A stretch of DNA of 6,979 nucleotides from Flavobacteriaceae bacterium (GCA_029245825.1 JAQWON010000073.1:1-6979), one strand, 5' to 3'. Positions 1 through 6,731 are shown, counted from the first letter of the stretch. Program-made: numbers and translations. The notes: a model not told the origin generated them from the letters alone.

Positions 1-592
1 ATGATGAGACTGGAAAAAAACCTGCTTTTATATATCCTGGATGATTCGCATCTTGAAGTAATGAGTCAGTTACATTCATTAAAAGAAAAAAAGTCATTAA
101 TATTAACTCAAAATATAAAATTAAATTAGCATCTTTTTTAGGCCACCCTCCAATCTCTGGCTTTACAAATCGCTTTAATTTTATGATATTTCTTCTTACC
201 CAAAAAATAAGTACGGATATAATAATTAGAGCTGCAAAAATTTCAAAAAAACTGATGACAAAGTTGTAGAAACCACCTAGATAGTAAGCAAACGCCCTAT
301 GAGTGCCAAAAATGCCGTCAGTAATAATTTCAAGTAATTCAATGTTCATAATCATGAATCCAGCATATACAATAATGTGTAAAATTCCGGCTATTGGCCT
401 TTTAACCATTTTTGATTGACCTAAAGAAACACGTAACATTTTTAGCCATCTTTTTTTCTTTTGATCACTTTTGTCAATATCTCTACCGAGTAAAATATTT
501 CTCTTAAGAGATAATACGTTTCTTCTAAAAAACCAAATAGAAAAAATTAAAAGAATCGTAAAAATTATATTTGGTATGTATGTAATTATCAA
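1..592 (-). CDS. (Fe-S)-binding oxidoreductase, N-terminal membrane part (partial, TTG start)
   Basis: An open frame of 197 codons reads leftward from 592 and leaves the window without a stop. It resembles the N-terminal half of the Bacteroidota (Fe-S)-binding proteins related to heterodisulfide reductase, whose first half is a NarI-like membrane domain and whose second half carries the iron-sulfur and CCG-type motifs. Only the membrane half is here. Four hydrophobic segments lie at about residues 4-22, 66-88, 112-132 and 156-173. Family-like motifs are IPNIIF (6-11), KRPIAG (64-69), EIITDGIFGTHR (88-99), LGGFYNF (105-111), WVRRN (131-135) and GGWPKKDAN (148-156). H72 and H98 could be haem ligands by analogy, but this is unproven. 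The start is inferred: an in-frame TAA lies at 607-605, no ATG or GTG follows before the conserved IPNIIF motif, and TTG at 592-590 sits just ahead of it. The frame begins 8 bp after the MCE stop, which suggests co-transcription. The electron partner is unknown. Confidence 0.85.
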   Translation of the reverse strand, partial: MIITYIPNIIFTILLIFSIWFFRRNVLSLKRNILLGRDIDKSDQKKKRWLKMLRVSLGQSKMVKRPIAGILHIIVYAGFMIMNIELLEIITDGIFGTHRAFAYYLGGFYNFVISFFEIFAALIIISVLIFWVRRNIIKLKRFVKPEIGGWPKKDANLILYFELILMTFFLLMNVTDSLLQDANHPGYIKAGFFPVSS

Positions 593-600
593 ATTTGAAT

Positions 601-1551
601 CTATTTATTTGACTGATATGGCTTTTGTTTTTTACCAAACAATGAGAACTGAACATATCTGGATGGATTTGCTTTTAAATCAAACAGCAACTCTTCCAGT
701 TCTTTAGATGACTGGCTTAAGTTATTATATAATTCCTCATTGTTAATCAATTTTCCCAATGTACCTTCACCACTTTCAACTTTGGATAAAATATTATTGA
801 TATTATTTAATGATTCAGATAATTTATTAAAGGTATTTGTGAAATCAATTTTTGATAATGAATCAGTAAGTTTATTTATGTTATTAGTTGCAGCAGCTGT
901 GTTCTTAAAGGATAAGTTCAAAGCTGATCTATTTTCATCAATTACTTCAATTAATTTCTCCGAAGACTTATTTATGTTATTTACAGACTGAGAAAGATTT
1001 TCAAGTGTATTTTTAAGATTGCTTTGAGTCTCATAATTTAAAACATTGCTCACACCTGAAAAAAGTGAATCTACACTTGACAACATGCTTTCAATTTTTT
1101 CTTGGAGCGGGGCGATTTGTCTGTTGATTAATTCTGTTAAACCTGGTTTTACACCCGATGGTATTGTATCATTATTTTTGATTTTATACTTTGATTCAAA
1201 AACTGGTTCAATTGAAATAGCTTTACCGCCAATTAGACCCGCCTCATAGAAAACTGCTTTGCTGTCAGGAGAAAAGCTTAAGTCTTTATCAATTCTCATG
1301 GAAACAACAATTTTAGTAGATCCTGGAAGAAAATCAATCACTGAAACGTTTCCAATAACTAATCCATTGATTGTAACTTTGGCTCCAACAACTAATCCTT
1401 CAACTTCATCATAAACTGTGTGAACAACTTTATCATTCTCAAATATTGAAGATCTTTTCAAAAAACTAAAACCAAAAATAAAAAGAGCAATTCCTAGAAG
1501 AACTAGAAGTGCCACTTTGATTTCAGGTTTTCTGTTAAATAAAGCTGTCAT
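601..1551 (-). CDS. MlaD/MCE-family lipid transport protein
   Basis: This 316-residue protein is probably the periplasmic substrate-binding ring subunit of an Mla-type ABC system that moves phospholipids between inner and outer membrane. A single membrane anchor lies at about residues 11-31, preceded by a short basic cytoplasmic tail. The MCE domain follows at about 42-118, with the typical VxGLxxGxxVxxxGxxxGxV pattern around 50-70 (EGLVVGAKVTINGLVIGNV) and the AGLIGGKAISIEP motif at 104-116. The rest (about 140-295) is a long polar helical region rich in N, S, L and K, likely coiled-coil or tunnel-forming as in other long MCE proteins. The end has GEGTLGKL (261-268) and SRYVQFSLFG (297-306), a tail I recognise from Bacteroidota MCE proteins. 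The ATPase (MlaF-like) and permease (MlaE-like) genes are not in the window. The gene sits 56 bp downstream of the amidase and 8 bp upstream of the (Fe-S)-binding protein. The family call is firm; the lipid cargo is inferred. Confidence 0.93.
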   Translation of the reverse strand: MTALFNRKPEIKVALLVLLGIALFIFGFSFLKRSSIFENDKVVHTVYDEVEGLVVGAKVTINGLVIGNVSVIDFLPGSTKIVVSMRIDKDLSFSPDSKAVFYEAGLIGGKAISIEPVFESKYKIKNNDTIPSGVKPGLTELINRQIAPLQEKIESMLSSVDSLFSGVSNVLNYETQSNLKNTLENLSQSVNNINKSSEKLIEVIDENRSALNLSFKNTAAATNNINKLTDSLSKIDFTNTFNKLSESLNNINNILSKVESGEGTLGKLINNEELYNNLSQSSKELEELLFDLKANPSRYVQFSLFGKKQKPYQSNK

Positions 1552-1572
1552 ATATATACTTTTTTAAGTAAA

Positions 1573-1580
1573 CAAAATTA
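1573..1580 (-). promoter_or_regulatory. Possible -7 box for the MCE gene
   Basis: Read leftward, the sequence is TAATTTTG, a full match to the Bacteroidota -7 element TAnnTTTG and identical to the box proposed for lptD. It would place a transcript start about 15 bp before the ATG at 1551. No TTG is present at the expected 17-23 bp upstream distance, so this is at best a weak promoter. The gene may rely mainly on read-through from the amidase. Confidence 0.3.
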
Positions 1581-1582
1581 AC

Positions 1583-1598
1583 ATATTTGCTCCTAATA
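1583..1598. repeat. Tandem 8-bp duplication CTAATACT x2
   Basis: Two perfect adjacent copies of CTAATACT lie in the amidase-MCE spacer, directly upstream of the possible -7 box and just beyond the amidase stop codon. This is only two units, so it may be a slippage product or chance in AT-rich DNA. A regulatory role is not shown. Confidence 0.5.
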
Positions 1599-1607
1599 CT
1601 CTAATAC

Positions 1608-2699
1608 TTATTTAATCACTGAATTTAAGGGTACTTTCTTATTATTACTGAAAGCTACAATAAATGCAGATTTATATCCATTTTTCCTAGCTTTTCTTTT
1701 TAATTTTCTAGCTTCTTGATAACTAGATGTCTTTCCATAAAAGTATCGATAAATTAATCCGTCTTTTTCACTGAAAATGGGATCTAACCCTTTAAAATTA
1801 TATTTTTTTAAAGCTACTGATTTTTTACTAGCAGATATTTGAACTCTAAAAAATATATCATTTTTAATTAACTTTTTAACAGTTTTAATAGTTTCTTCAG
1901 TAGAAAAAATTTGATTATCTGAATAAGTCGTTTCTAATTTATTCTTGTAATTAACTATTGCTTTTGCAATTGCATTTGACATTTGTTCTTGTCCTTGTCT
2001 AGAATTTAAGTAGGCTCCTTCTTTTTTGTTTGTCAAAAATCCTGTTTCTACAAGAACACTTGGCATGTATGTATATTTAAGGACAACAAAGCCAGCCTGT
2101 TTTACACTTCTGTCTTTTCGCTTCAAGTTGTTCACAAAACTCTTTTGAATAGTACTTGCTGCATTTATGCTTTGGTCTAAATAAGTTTCTTGCATTAAGA
2201 TAAGACTAATTACAGACTGGGGATCATTGGGATCAAAACCGTCATATTTTTGCTCATAATTTTCTTCTAAAAAAATCACTGAATTTTCCTTTTGTGCAAC
2301 TTTAAAATTTCTTTCATTTTCATGTAATCCTAAAACAAAAGTCCCAACTCCAAAAGCTTTGGAAGAAGTAAAAGCATCACAATGAATAGAGACAAAAAGA
2401 TCAGCATCAGTCTTGTTAGCAATATTTGCTCTTTCAATTAAATCTACAAAGACGTCTTTTTTGCGTGTGTATATGACTTTGATACTAGGAATTTTTTCTA
2501 ATTGAGCTCCAACTTTAAGAGCTATATTTAAAGCAATTTTTTTTTCATAATAACCATTTCCTCTGTTACCACTATCTTTTCCTCCATGACCAGCATCAAG
2601 CACAACTACAAATATTTTATTGGGGTTTGTCTTTCCATTGAGAATACCAGTTGCTATCGCGTTTATAATTAGTATTCCAAAAATTAATCTACTAATCAT
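1608..2699 (-). CDS. N-acetylmuramoyl-L-alanine amidase (Amidase_3) with SPOR-like C-terminus
   Basis: This 363-residue zinc hydrolase is predicted to cut the amide bond between N-acetylmuramic acid and the stem peptide during cell separation or wall turnover in the periplasm. A signal peptide or N-terminal anchor covers about residues 1-22. The Amidase_3 fold runs from about 30 to 252. Probable zinc ligands are H38 in DAGHGGKDSG, E52 in YYEKKIALN and H106 in SIHCDAF; the catalytic glutamate is E218 in VLVETGFLTNKKE. The stretch between 125 and 200 matches the long insert of AmiC-type enzymes, which can hold an autoinhibitory helix, but I did not establish that here. After a linker, residues about 282-352 look like a SPOR domain (FRVQISAS, then LIYRYFYGKTSSYQEA and AFIVAF), which would bind peptide-stripped septal glycan. 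The ATG at 2699 is the start that gives a proper signal peptide. It is the first gene of the leftward block and is divergent from lptD. Confidence 0.95.
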   Translation of the reverse strand: MISRLIFGILIINAIATGILNGKTNPNKIFVVVLDAGHGGKDSGNRGNGYYEKKIALNIALKVGAQLEKIPSIKVIYTRKKDVFVDLIERANIANKTDADLFVSIHCDAFTSSKAFGVGTFVLGLHENERNFKVAQKENSVIFLEENYEQKYDGFDPNDPQSVISLILMQETYLDQSINAASTIQKSFVNNLKRKDRSVKQAGFVVLKYTYMPSVLVETGFLTNKKEGAYLNSRQGQEQMSNAIAKAIVNYKNKLETTYSDNQIFSTEETIKTVKKLIKNDIFFRVQISASKKSVALKKYNFKGLDPIFSEKDGLIYRYFYGKTSSYQEARKLKRKARKNGYKSAFIVAFSNNKKVPLNSVIK

Positions 2700-2725
2700 A
2701 TAATAATTAATTAATTCATCTGTTT

Positions 2726-2745
2726 AATAAATGTTAACGTTTATT
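2726..2745. promoter_or_regulatory. Imperfect 20-bp palindrome in the divergent spacer (possible operator)
   Basis: AATAAATGTTAACGTTTATT is self-complementary at 9 of 10 pairs, centred on GTTAAC; only the pair at 2732/2739 fails. It overlaps the proposed -33 element of the lptD promoter and lies within the predicted leader of the amidase mRNA. It could therefore be a repressor or activator site, or form a small hairpin in that transcript. AT-rich spacers produce such palindromes by chance, so confidence is modest. Confidence 0.4.
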
Positions 2746-2771
2746 GAGAAATAAAAATATCATTAATTTTG
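2744..2771 (+). promoter_or_regulatory. Predicted promoter of lptD (TTG - 17 bp - TAATTTTG)
   Basis: TTG at 2744-2746 and TAATTTTG at 2764-2771 are separated by 17 bp, fitting the flavobacterial sigma consensus TTG-N17-23-TAnnTTTG. Transcription would begin near 2776-2779, giving a leader of roughly 30 bases before the TTG start codon at 2809. This position also argues against using the upstream ATT codon at 2779 as a start. Short AT-rich motifs arise often, so this is a prediction from pattern and position. Confidence 0.5.
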
Positions 2772-2789
2772 ATGGTTCATTGACTATTA

Positions 2790-2818
2790 CAAATTTAGGA
2801 TTATCTACTTGCAAACAA
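2790..2818 (-). promoter_or_regulatory. Predicted promoter of the amidase-MCE-(Fe-S) block
   Basis: Read leftward, TTG at 2818-2816 is followed after 18 bp by TAAATTTG at 2797-2790, a full match to TTG-N17-23-TAnnTTTG. Transcription would begin near 2782-2785, with a leader of about 85 bases to the amidase ATG at 2699. The -33 element lies inside the first codons of lptD. This promoter and the lptD promoter face each other, so their predicted transcripts would overlap by a few bases. Confidence 0.5.
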
Positions 2819-5445
2819 GGCTATATATTACCGTAATTTTATTAACACTTTGTGAATTAGTTTATTCATTTCCTCAAAATGAAATGGATTCATTAAAAGT
2901 TTTAAAGCAAAATGAAGTTCAAAGCTCTTTAGTTTCTAATGATTCTATTTCTGGAATTCAAAACGATAAAAAGCCAATGCTGATTGATCTAGTACGCTAT
3001 AATGCAAAGAGCTATGTTAGAATTGATCAAAATGAAAAAAAGCTTTATTTATATGATAATGCTGAATTATATTACCAAGATATTGAGTTAAAAGCAGGAA
3101 TTATTATTCTTGACTATTCAATCAATGAAGTTATGGCTGGTAGAATTCCTGATAGTTTGGGAAGATTAAGTCAATATCCATATTTCAAGCAAGGACAAAA
3201 TGAAGTAAATCCAGATTCTCTTAGATATAATTTTGACACTCAAAAAGCACTGATATGGAATTCAAAATCAGAACAAAGTGGAATGAACGTTTTTGCCTCT
3301 TACACAAAAAAAGAAAATGATTCAGTTTATTATTTAAAAGACGCAAAAGTTACAACAGGAGGAGATTTTGACACTACTGACTATTACTTTAGAATTAGGA
3401 AAGGTAAATTAGTTCCAGGCGGTAAAATCGTAACTGGTTTTACAAATATGTATATTGCTGATGTTCCTACACCTGTTGCATTACCATTTGCTTATTTTCC
3501 ATCATCACAAAAACAGCAATCAGGTTTTTTATTTCCAACAATTGGCGAGAGTAACAATCGAGGATATTATTTACAAAATGGAGGGTATTATTTGCCTATA
3601 TCTGATTTTATAGACCTTGCAATACTTGGAGATTATTATACCAATGGAAGTTATGGATACAGAATGGATTCGAAATATATTAAACGCTATAAATACGCGG
3701 GAAATTTTAGTTTTCGTTATGAAAATTTAATTGATGGAGAAAGAGGGCTTCCTAATTATTCTAAGTCTACAGTTTTTAATGTCAGATGGAGTCATTCTAA
3801 AGACAGCAAATCTTCACCAAAATCCAATTTCTCTGCATCTGTTAATTTTGGTAGCAGTGACTACTTTAGGCAATCTGTCAATCAGCTCAATACTGCTAAT
3901 TTTCTTAATAATAATTTAAGTTCATCTATTTCTTATTCTAGAAATTTAAGTAACAGTCCAAGAATTTCTGCTTCAATAAATGCTAATTTATCTCAAAATT
4001 CAAGAACAAAAAATGTAAACCTAACTCTTCCGAGTTTCCAAGCAAATATGGAAAGGATTTATCCTTTTGCAAAAAAAGGTGGTGGTGGAAAGGGATTGAT
4101 TAGAAATATTAATTTTCAATACTCTACTCAGGCTTTAAATACAGTTACTACAACTGAGGATGAATTGTTTTCAAAATCTATGTTTGAAAATGCCAGATAT
4201 GGTATGGAACATAGGATCCCTTTAACAACAAACTTTAAAGTTTTCAAGTTTTTTAGTGTATCGGTTGGTGGTAATTATAAAGAAGTTTGGACTCCAAAAG
4301 TTGTCAGATATAATGACTACAATGACACTTCAGGTATAGCTTTAAAGGAAACGATCAATAAATTTGATGCTTTTAGAACCTATAGCTACTCTGCAAGTGT
4401 TGGGACTACAGTATATGGTATAGTTAATTTTAAAGAGACAAGCAAGATTCAATCAATTCGACATACAGTTAGACCCAGTATAAGCTATTCTTCAGTTCCA
4501 AGTTTTGATCAATACTATGATACTTATATAATTGATGCAAATGGAAATACAAAAGAATATACTAGATTTCAAGAAGTTTTATATGGATCACCGGCAAATT
4601 ACAAAGCCCAATCAATTGGAATTAGTTTAAGTAATAATTTTGAGGCCAAAGTAATTGATTCAATTGGATCTGATCCCAGAAAAATTAAAATACTAAATAA
4701 TTTGAACTTAAGTACAGGTTATAATATTTTGGCCGACCAATTTAAGTGGAGTCCAGTAAGAATGACAACAGGATTTGATATATTTGAGGGAGTAACAATA
4801 AATTTAGGGGCCACATTCGATCCCTATGCTCTAGATGAAAATAACCAGAGAATAAATAAATTTAATATTGAAAAAGGAGGTGGCCTTTTAAGGTTGACAA
4901 GTGGTAATTTAAATACAAGCTATAAGTTTTCTAGCAAAGATTTTGATGATGAAGAATCTGACGAGGAAATTGAGTATACAGAATCAACCTCAGGAGGAGG
5001 AAGAGATGATAATCTTTTTGGAGATAATATGGATATTGAAGGACCAATTGAAAGAACAAATAAACCTGTGTCAACATATCCGTCTTACAGAACTAAAATT
5101 CCATGGGAATTAAATTTTGCATATTCATTAACCTACAGGAATGATACAAAGCAAAATGACTTTGCAACAAATTCTTTAATGTTTTCAGGTGATGTAGACC
5201 TGACTCCTAAATGGAAAATAGGTTTGTCCTCTGGTTATGATTTTAAAAACAAAGGTTTTACTTATACTCAGTTTAGATTTGACAGGGATCTAGATAGCTG
5301 GGCCTTAAATTTTAGTTGGGTTCCATTTAGTGACAGATCATCTTGGAACTTTTTCATTGGAATTAAATCAGGTCTTTTAAGTGATATTAAATATGAAAAG
5401 CAACGTGAACCAGACAGAAGATATAGTAATCCAAGTCTCTTTTAA
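2809..5445 (+). CDS. lptD: LPS-assembly outer-membrane protein LptD (OstA-like)
   Basis: This 878-residue protein is the predicted outer-membrane translocon that takes lipopolysaccharide from the periplasmic Lpt bridge and places it in the outer leaflet. Residues 1 to about 21 form a signal peptide. About 50-200 is the LptA/OstA-like jellyroll (YVRIDQNEKKLYLYDNAELYY and following repeats). From about 215 the beta-barrel begins with the hallmark segment TPVALPFAYFP (near 220), then SGFLFPTIGE and NGGYYLPISDFIDLAILGDYY. Alternating aromatic and polar strands continue to the end. A glycine run lies near 421, and a strongly acidic Gly/Asp/Glu-rich stretch near 709-748 probably forms a loop. The only cysteine is in the signal peptide, so the paired disulfides of E. 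coli LptD cannot form. The start is TTG at 2809: an in-frame TGA lies at 2770-2772, there is no ATG in between, and TTG gives a good signal peptide. RidA follows after 14 bp. Its LptE partner is not in the window. Confidence 0.92.
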   Translation: MQTRLYITVILLTLCELVYSFPQNEMDSLKVLKQNEVQSSLVSNDSISGIQNDKKPMLIDLVRYNAKSYVRIDQNEKKLYLYDNAELYYQDIELKAGIIILDYSINEVMAGRIPDSLGRLSQYPYFKQGQNEVNPDSLRYNFDTQKALIWNSKSEQSGMNVFASYTKKENDSVYYLKDAKVTTGGDFDTTDYYFRIRKGKLVPGGKIVTGFTNMYIADVPTPVALPFAYFPSSQKQQSGFLFPTIGESNNRGYYLQNGGYYLPISDFIDLAILGDYYTNGSYGYRMDSKYIKRYKYAGNFSFRYENLIDGERGLPNYSKSTVFNVRWSHSKDSKSSPKSNFSASVNFGSSDYFRQSVNQLNTANFLNNNLSSSISYSRNLSNSPRISASINANLSQNSRTKNVNLTLPSFQANMERIYPFAKKGGGGKGLIRNINFQYSTQALNTVTTTEDELFSKSMFENARYGMEHRIPLTTNFKVFKFFSVSVGGNYKEVWTPKVVRYNDYNDTSGIALKETINKFDAFRTYSYSASVGTTVYGIVNFKETSKIQSIRHTVRPSISYSSVPSFDQYYDTYIIDANGNTKEYTRFQEVLYGSPANYKAQSIGISLSNNFEAKVIDSIGSDPRKIKILNNLNLSTGYNILADQFKWSPVRMTTGFDIFEGVTINLGATFDPYALDENNQRINKFNIEKGGGLLRLTSGNLNTSYKFSSKDFDDEESDEEIEYTESTSGGGRDDNLFGDNMDIEGPIERTNKPVSTYPSYRTKIPWELNFAYSLTYRNDTKQNDFATNSLMFSGDVDLTPKWKIGLSSGYDFKNKGFTYTQFRFDRDLDSWALNFSWVPFSDRSSWNFFIGIKSGLLSDIKYEKQREPDRRYSNPSLF

Positions 5446-5459
5446 ATTGAAACCTGTTT

Positions 5460-5843
5460 ATGAAGAAAAAAATAATTAGCACATCCCAAGCACCATCAGC
5501 AATTGGACCTTATAATCAATCAATAAAAGTTAATGACACTCTTTTTATATCAGGCCAAATACCATTAGTCCCAAAAACAATGGAATTGATTTCTGGTGAT
5601 ATTGAGGAAGAAACTCATCAGGTCATGAAAAATCTTGAATCTATCATAAAAAAAGCAGAAATGAGTTTCAAAAATGTCGTTAAATCAACTATATATCTAG
5701 ACAACATGAAAAATTTTTCAAAAGTTAATGACGTTTATGGATCCTATTTTGAAAAAGGTGATGAGCCTGCAAGAGAAACTGTTGCTGTAAGGTCCTTACC
5801 TAAAGGGGTAAGAATTGAAATTTCTATGATTGCGGTAAATTAA
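5460..5843 (+). CDS. ridA: RidA family reactive imine/enamine deaminase
   Basis: This 127-residue protein has the full length of the RidA/YjgF/UK114 family, small trimeric cytosolic enzymes that hydrolyse reactive 2-aminoacrylate and related enamines/imines released by PLP enzymes such as threonine and serine dehydratases. The key arginine is present as R105 in PARETVAV, the same number as in E. coli RidA. Other family marks are SAIGPYNQ (13-20, with Y18), FISGQIPL (29-36), the helix around THQVMKNLESIIKKA (52-66), and the closing VRIEISMIAVN with E120. These residues indicate an active RidA subgroup member rather than an inactive Rid paralogue. The ATG lies 14 bp after the lptD stop with no visible promoter between, so the two are probably co-transcribed. 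The functional link to LPS export is unclear and may be only positional. No Shine-Dalgarno sequence is seen. Confidence 0.95.
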   Translation: MKKKIISTSQAPSAIGPYNQSIKVNDTLFISGQIPLVPKTMELISGDIEEETHQVMKNLESIIKKAEMSFKNVVKSTIYLDNMKNFSKVNDVYGSYFEKGDEPARETVAVRSLPKGVRIEISMIAVN

Positions 5844-5876
5844 TTGTTCATATAATATTTGGTGTTTTTTAAGCTA
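5844..5876. other. Convergent junction without a recognisable terminator
   Basis: The 33 bp between the ridA and kinase stop codons must end or absorb transcription from both sides. It contains a TTTTTT run at 5866-5871 in the rightward sense, but I see no GC-containing stem before it. Termination may be weak here, or the transcripts may overlap into the opposing genes. Confidence 0.4.
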
Positions 5877-6731
5877 TCACTTATTCATCTTTTTATGATA
5901 AGAAACGAGACCATCTATAGGCTGTTTGATAACTTTTCCAATCTTTAAGTCATTGCTCTTTAGTGTACTTTGTAGCTCTTCTCTAAGATAAAAAGCTATG
6001 GATCCAACAAAGTGAATTGAAATATCTTTTGCATTTGAATATTGGAATATTTGATTTTCAATAAATATTTGAAATCCCTTGGTCAAAATATCTATGATAG
6101 TTTTATCGTATCTATTTTTAACTAAAAATTTTGCAAAACTAGCCAAGTATCCAGGAGGGTTATCCTTCCTATAAATATTCTCTTTTACAACATTCGGGTC
6201 TAAATCAAATTCTTTGCAAAACTTTTCGGACAATTCTTGAGGCATCTGATTAAAATAATACGCTCTCAAAAGCTCTTTCCCAAAGTAATTTCCACTTGCC
6301 TGATCCATTAAGAGATAACCCAATGACGTAATTCTTTGTTCAATATCATTTCCATCAAAATAAGTACAATTTGATCCGGTTCCAAGAATACAAACAATTG
6401 AAGACTCATTAAAATCTACAACGGAATATACTGCAGCATACGTGTCTTCTTTTATAGTAAAGTCAGCCTTAGTAAAAATTTTTTCAAAAGCCTTTTTCAT
6501 CCTCATTACTGATGAATCAACTCCACATCCCGCTCCATAAAAATATAGATGTGAAATTTTATTTCTGTTTTGATATATCTCAAAATTATTTACTATCCTT
6601 TCGTTGATAATAAGGGAAGATAAGTAATGAGGATTTAATCCTAAAGTTTGAGTGGAAAAAAGGATATTAGAGTTTTTATCTATACATATCCAATCAGCCT
6701 TAGTAGCACCACTATCAACAATTAAAATCAT
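5877..6731 (-). CDS. BadF/BadG-type ATPase, N-acetylglucosamine kinase-like
   Basis: This 284-residue sugar-kinase-fold (ASKHA) protein resembles eukaryotic-type N-acetylglucosamine kinase. It would phosphorylate an amino sugar with ATP in the cytosol. Visible motifs are the phosphate-1 loop IVDSGATKADW (4-14), FYGAGCG (64-70), KEDTYAAVY (94-102) whose D96 is the likely counterpart of the catalytic aspartate, the phosphate-2 motif CILGTGSNCTYFDG (114-127), SLGYLLMDQASG (136-147), and the adenosine motif HFVGSIAFYL (240-249). The segment usually written LGDEGSG in this family reads LMDQASG here; I recall similar forms from flavobacteria, so it may mark a subgroup with a different substrate. 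The ATG at 6731 gives the phosphate-1 loop directly at the N-terminus. The gene follows the GAPDH stop after 6 bp, so it is probably expressed with glycolytic genes. The fold is certain; the exact sugar (GlcNAc, MurNAc or glucosamine) is not. Confidence 0.88.
   Translation of the reverse strand: MILIVDSGATKADWICIDKNSNILFSTQTLGLNPHYLSSLIINERIVNNFEIYQNRNKISHLYFYGAGCGVDSSVMRMKKAFEKIFTKADFTIKEDTYAAVYSVVDFNESSIVCILGTGSNCTYFDGNDIEQRITSLGYLLMDQASGNYFGKELLRAYYFNQMPQELSEKFCKEFDLDPNVVKENIYRKDNPPGYLASFAKFLVKNRYDKTIIDILTKGFQIFIENQIFQYSNAKDISIHFVGSIAFYLREELQSTLKSNDLKIGKVIKQPIDGLVSYHKKMNK

Noticed and set aside
471..707. 78-codon rightward open frame at the left side
   Set aside because: It lies opposite the (Fe-S)-binding protein and the end of the MCE gene, has no recognisable motif, and both overlapped minus-strand frames are well supported.
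740..1249. Two rightward open frames (740-991 and 1046-1249)
   Set aside because: Both are antisense shadows of the MCE gene; their composition follows from the asparagine/serine/leucine-rich helices on the other strand.
1557..1570. TACTT-TTTT-AAGTA hairpin upstream of the MCE gene as a terminator for the amidase
   Set aside because: The stem is only five AT-rich pairs and no T run follows in the leftward direction, so it does not look like an intrinsic terminator.
3731..3919. 62-codon rightward open frame inside lptD
   Set aside because: It is a shifted-frame shadow of the lptD barrel; hydrophobicity arises from reading its codons out of phase.
5851..5862. TATAATATTTGG in the ridA-kinase junction as a promoter
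   Set aside because: The spacing does not fit TAnnTTTG (one extra base) and a rightward promoter here would have no gene to serve.
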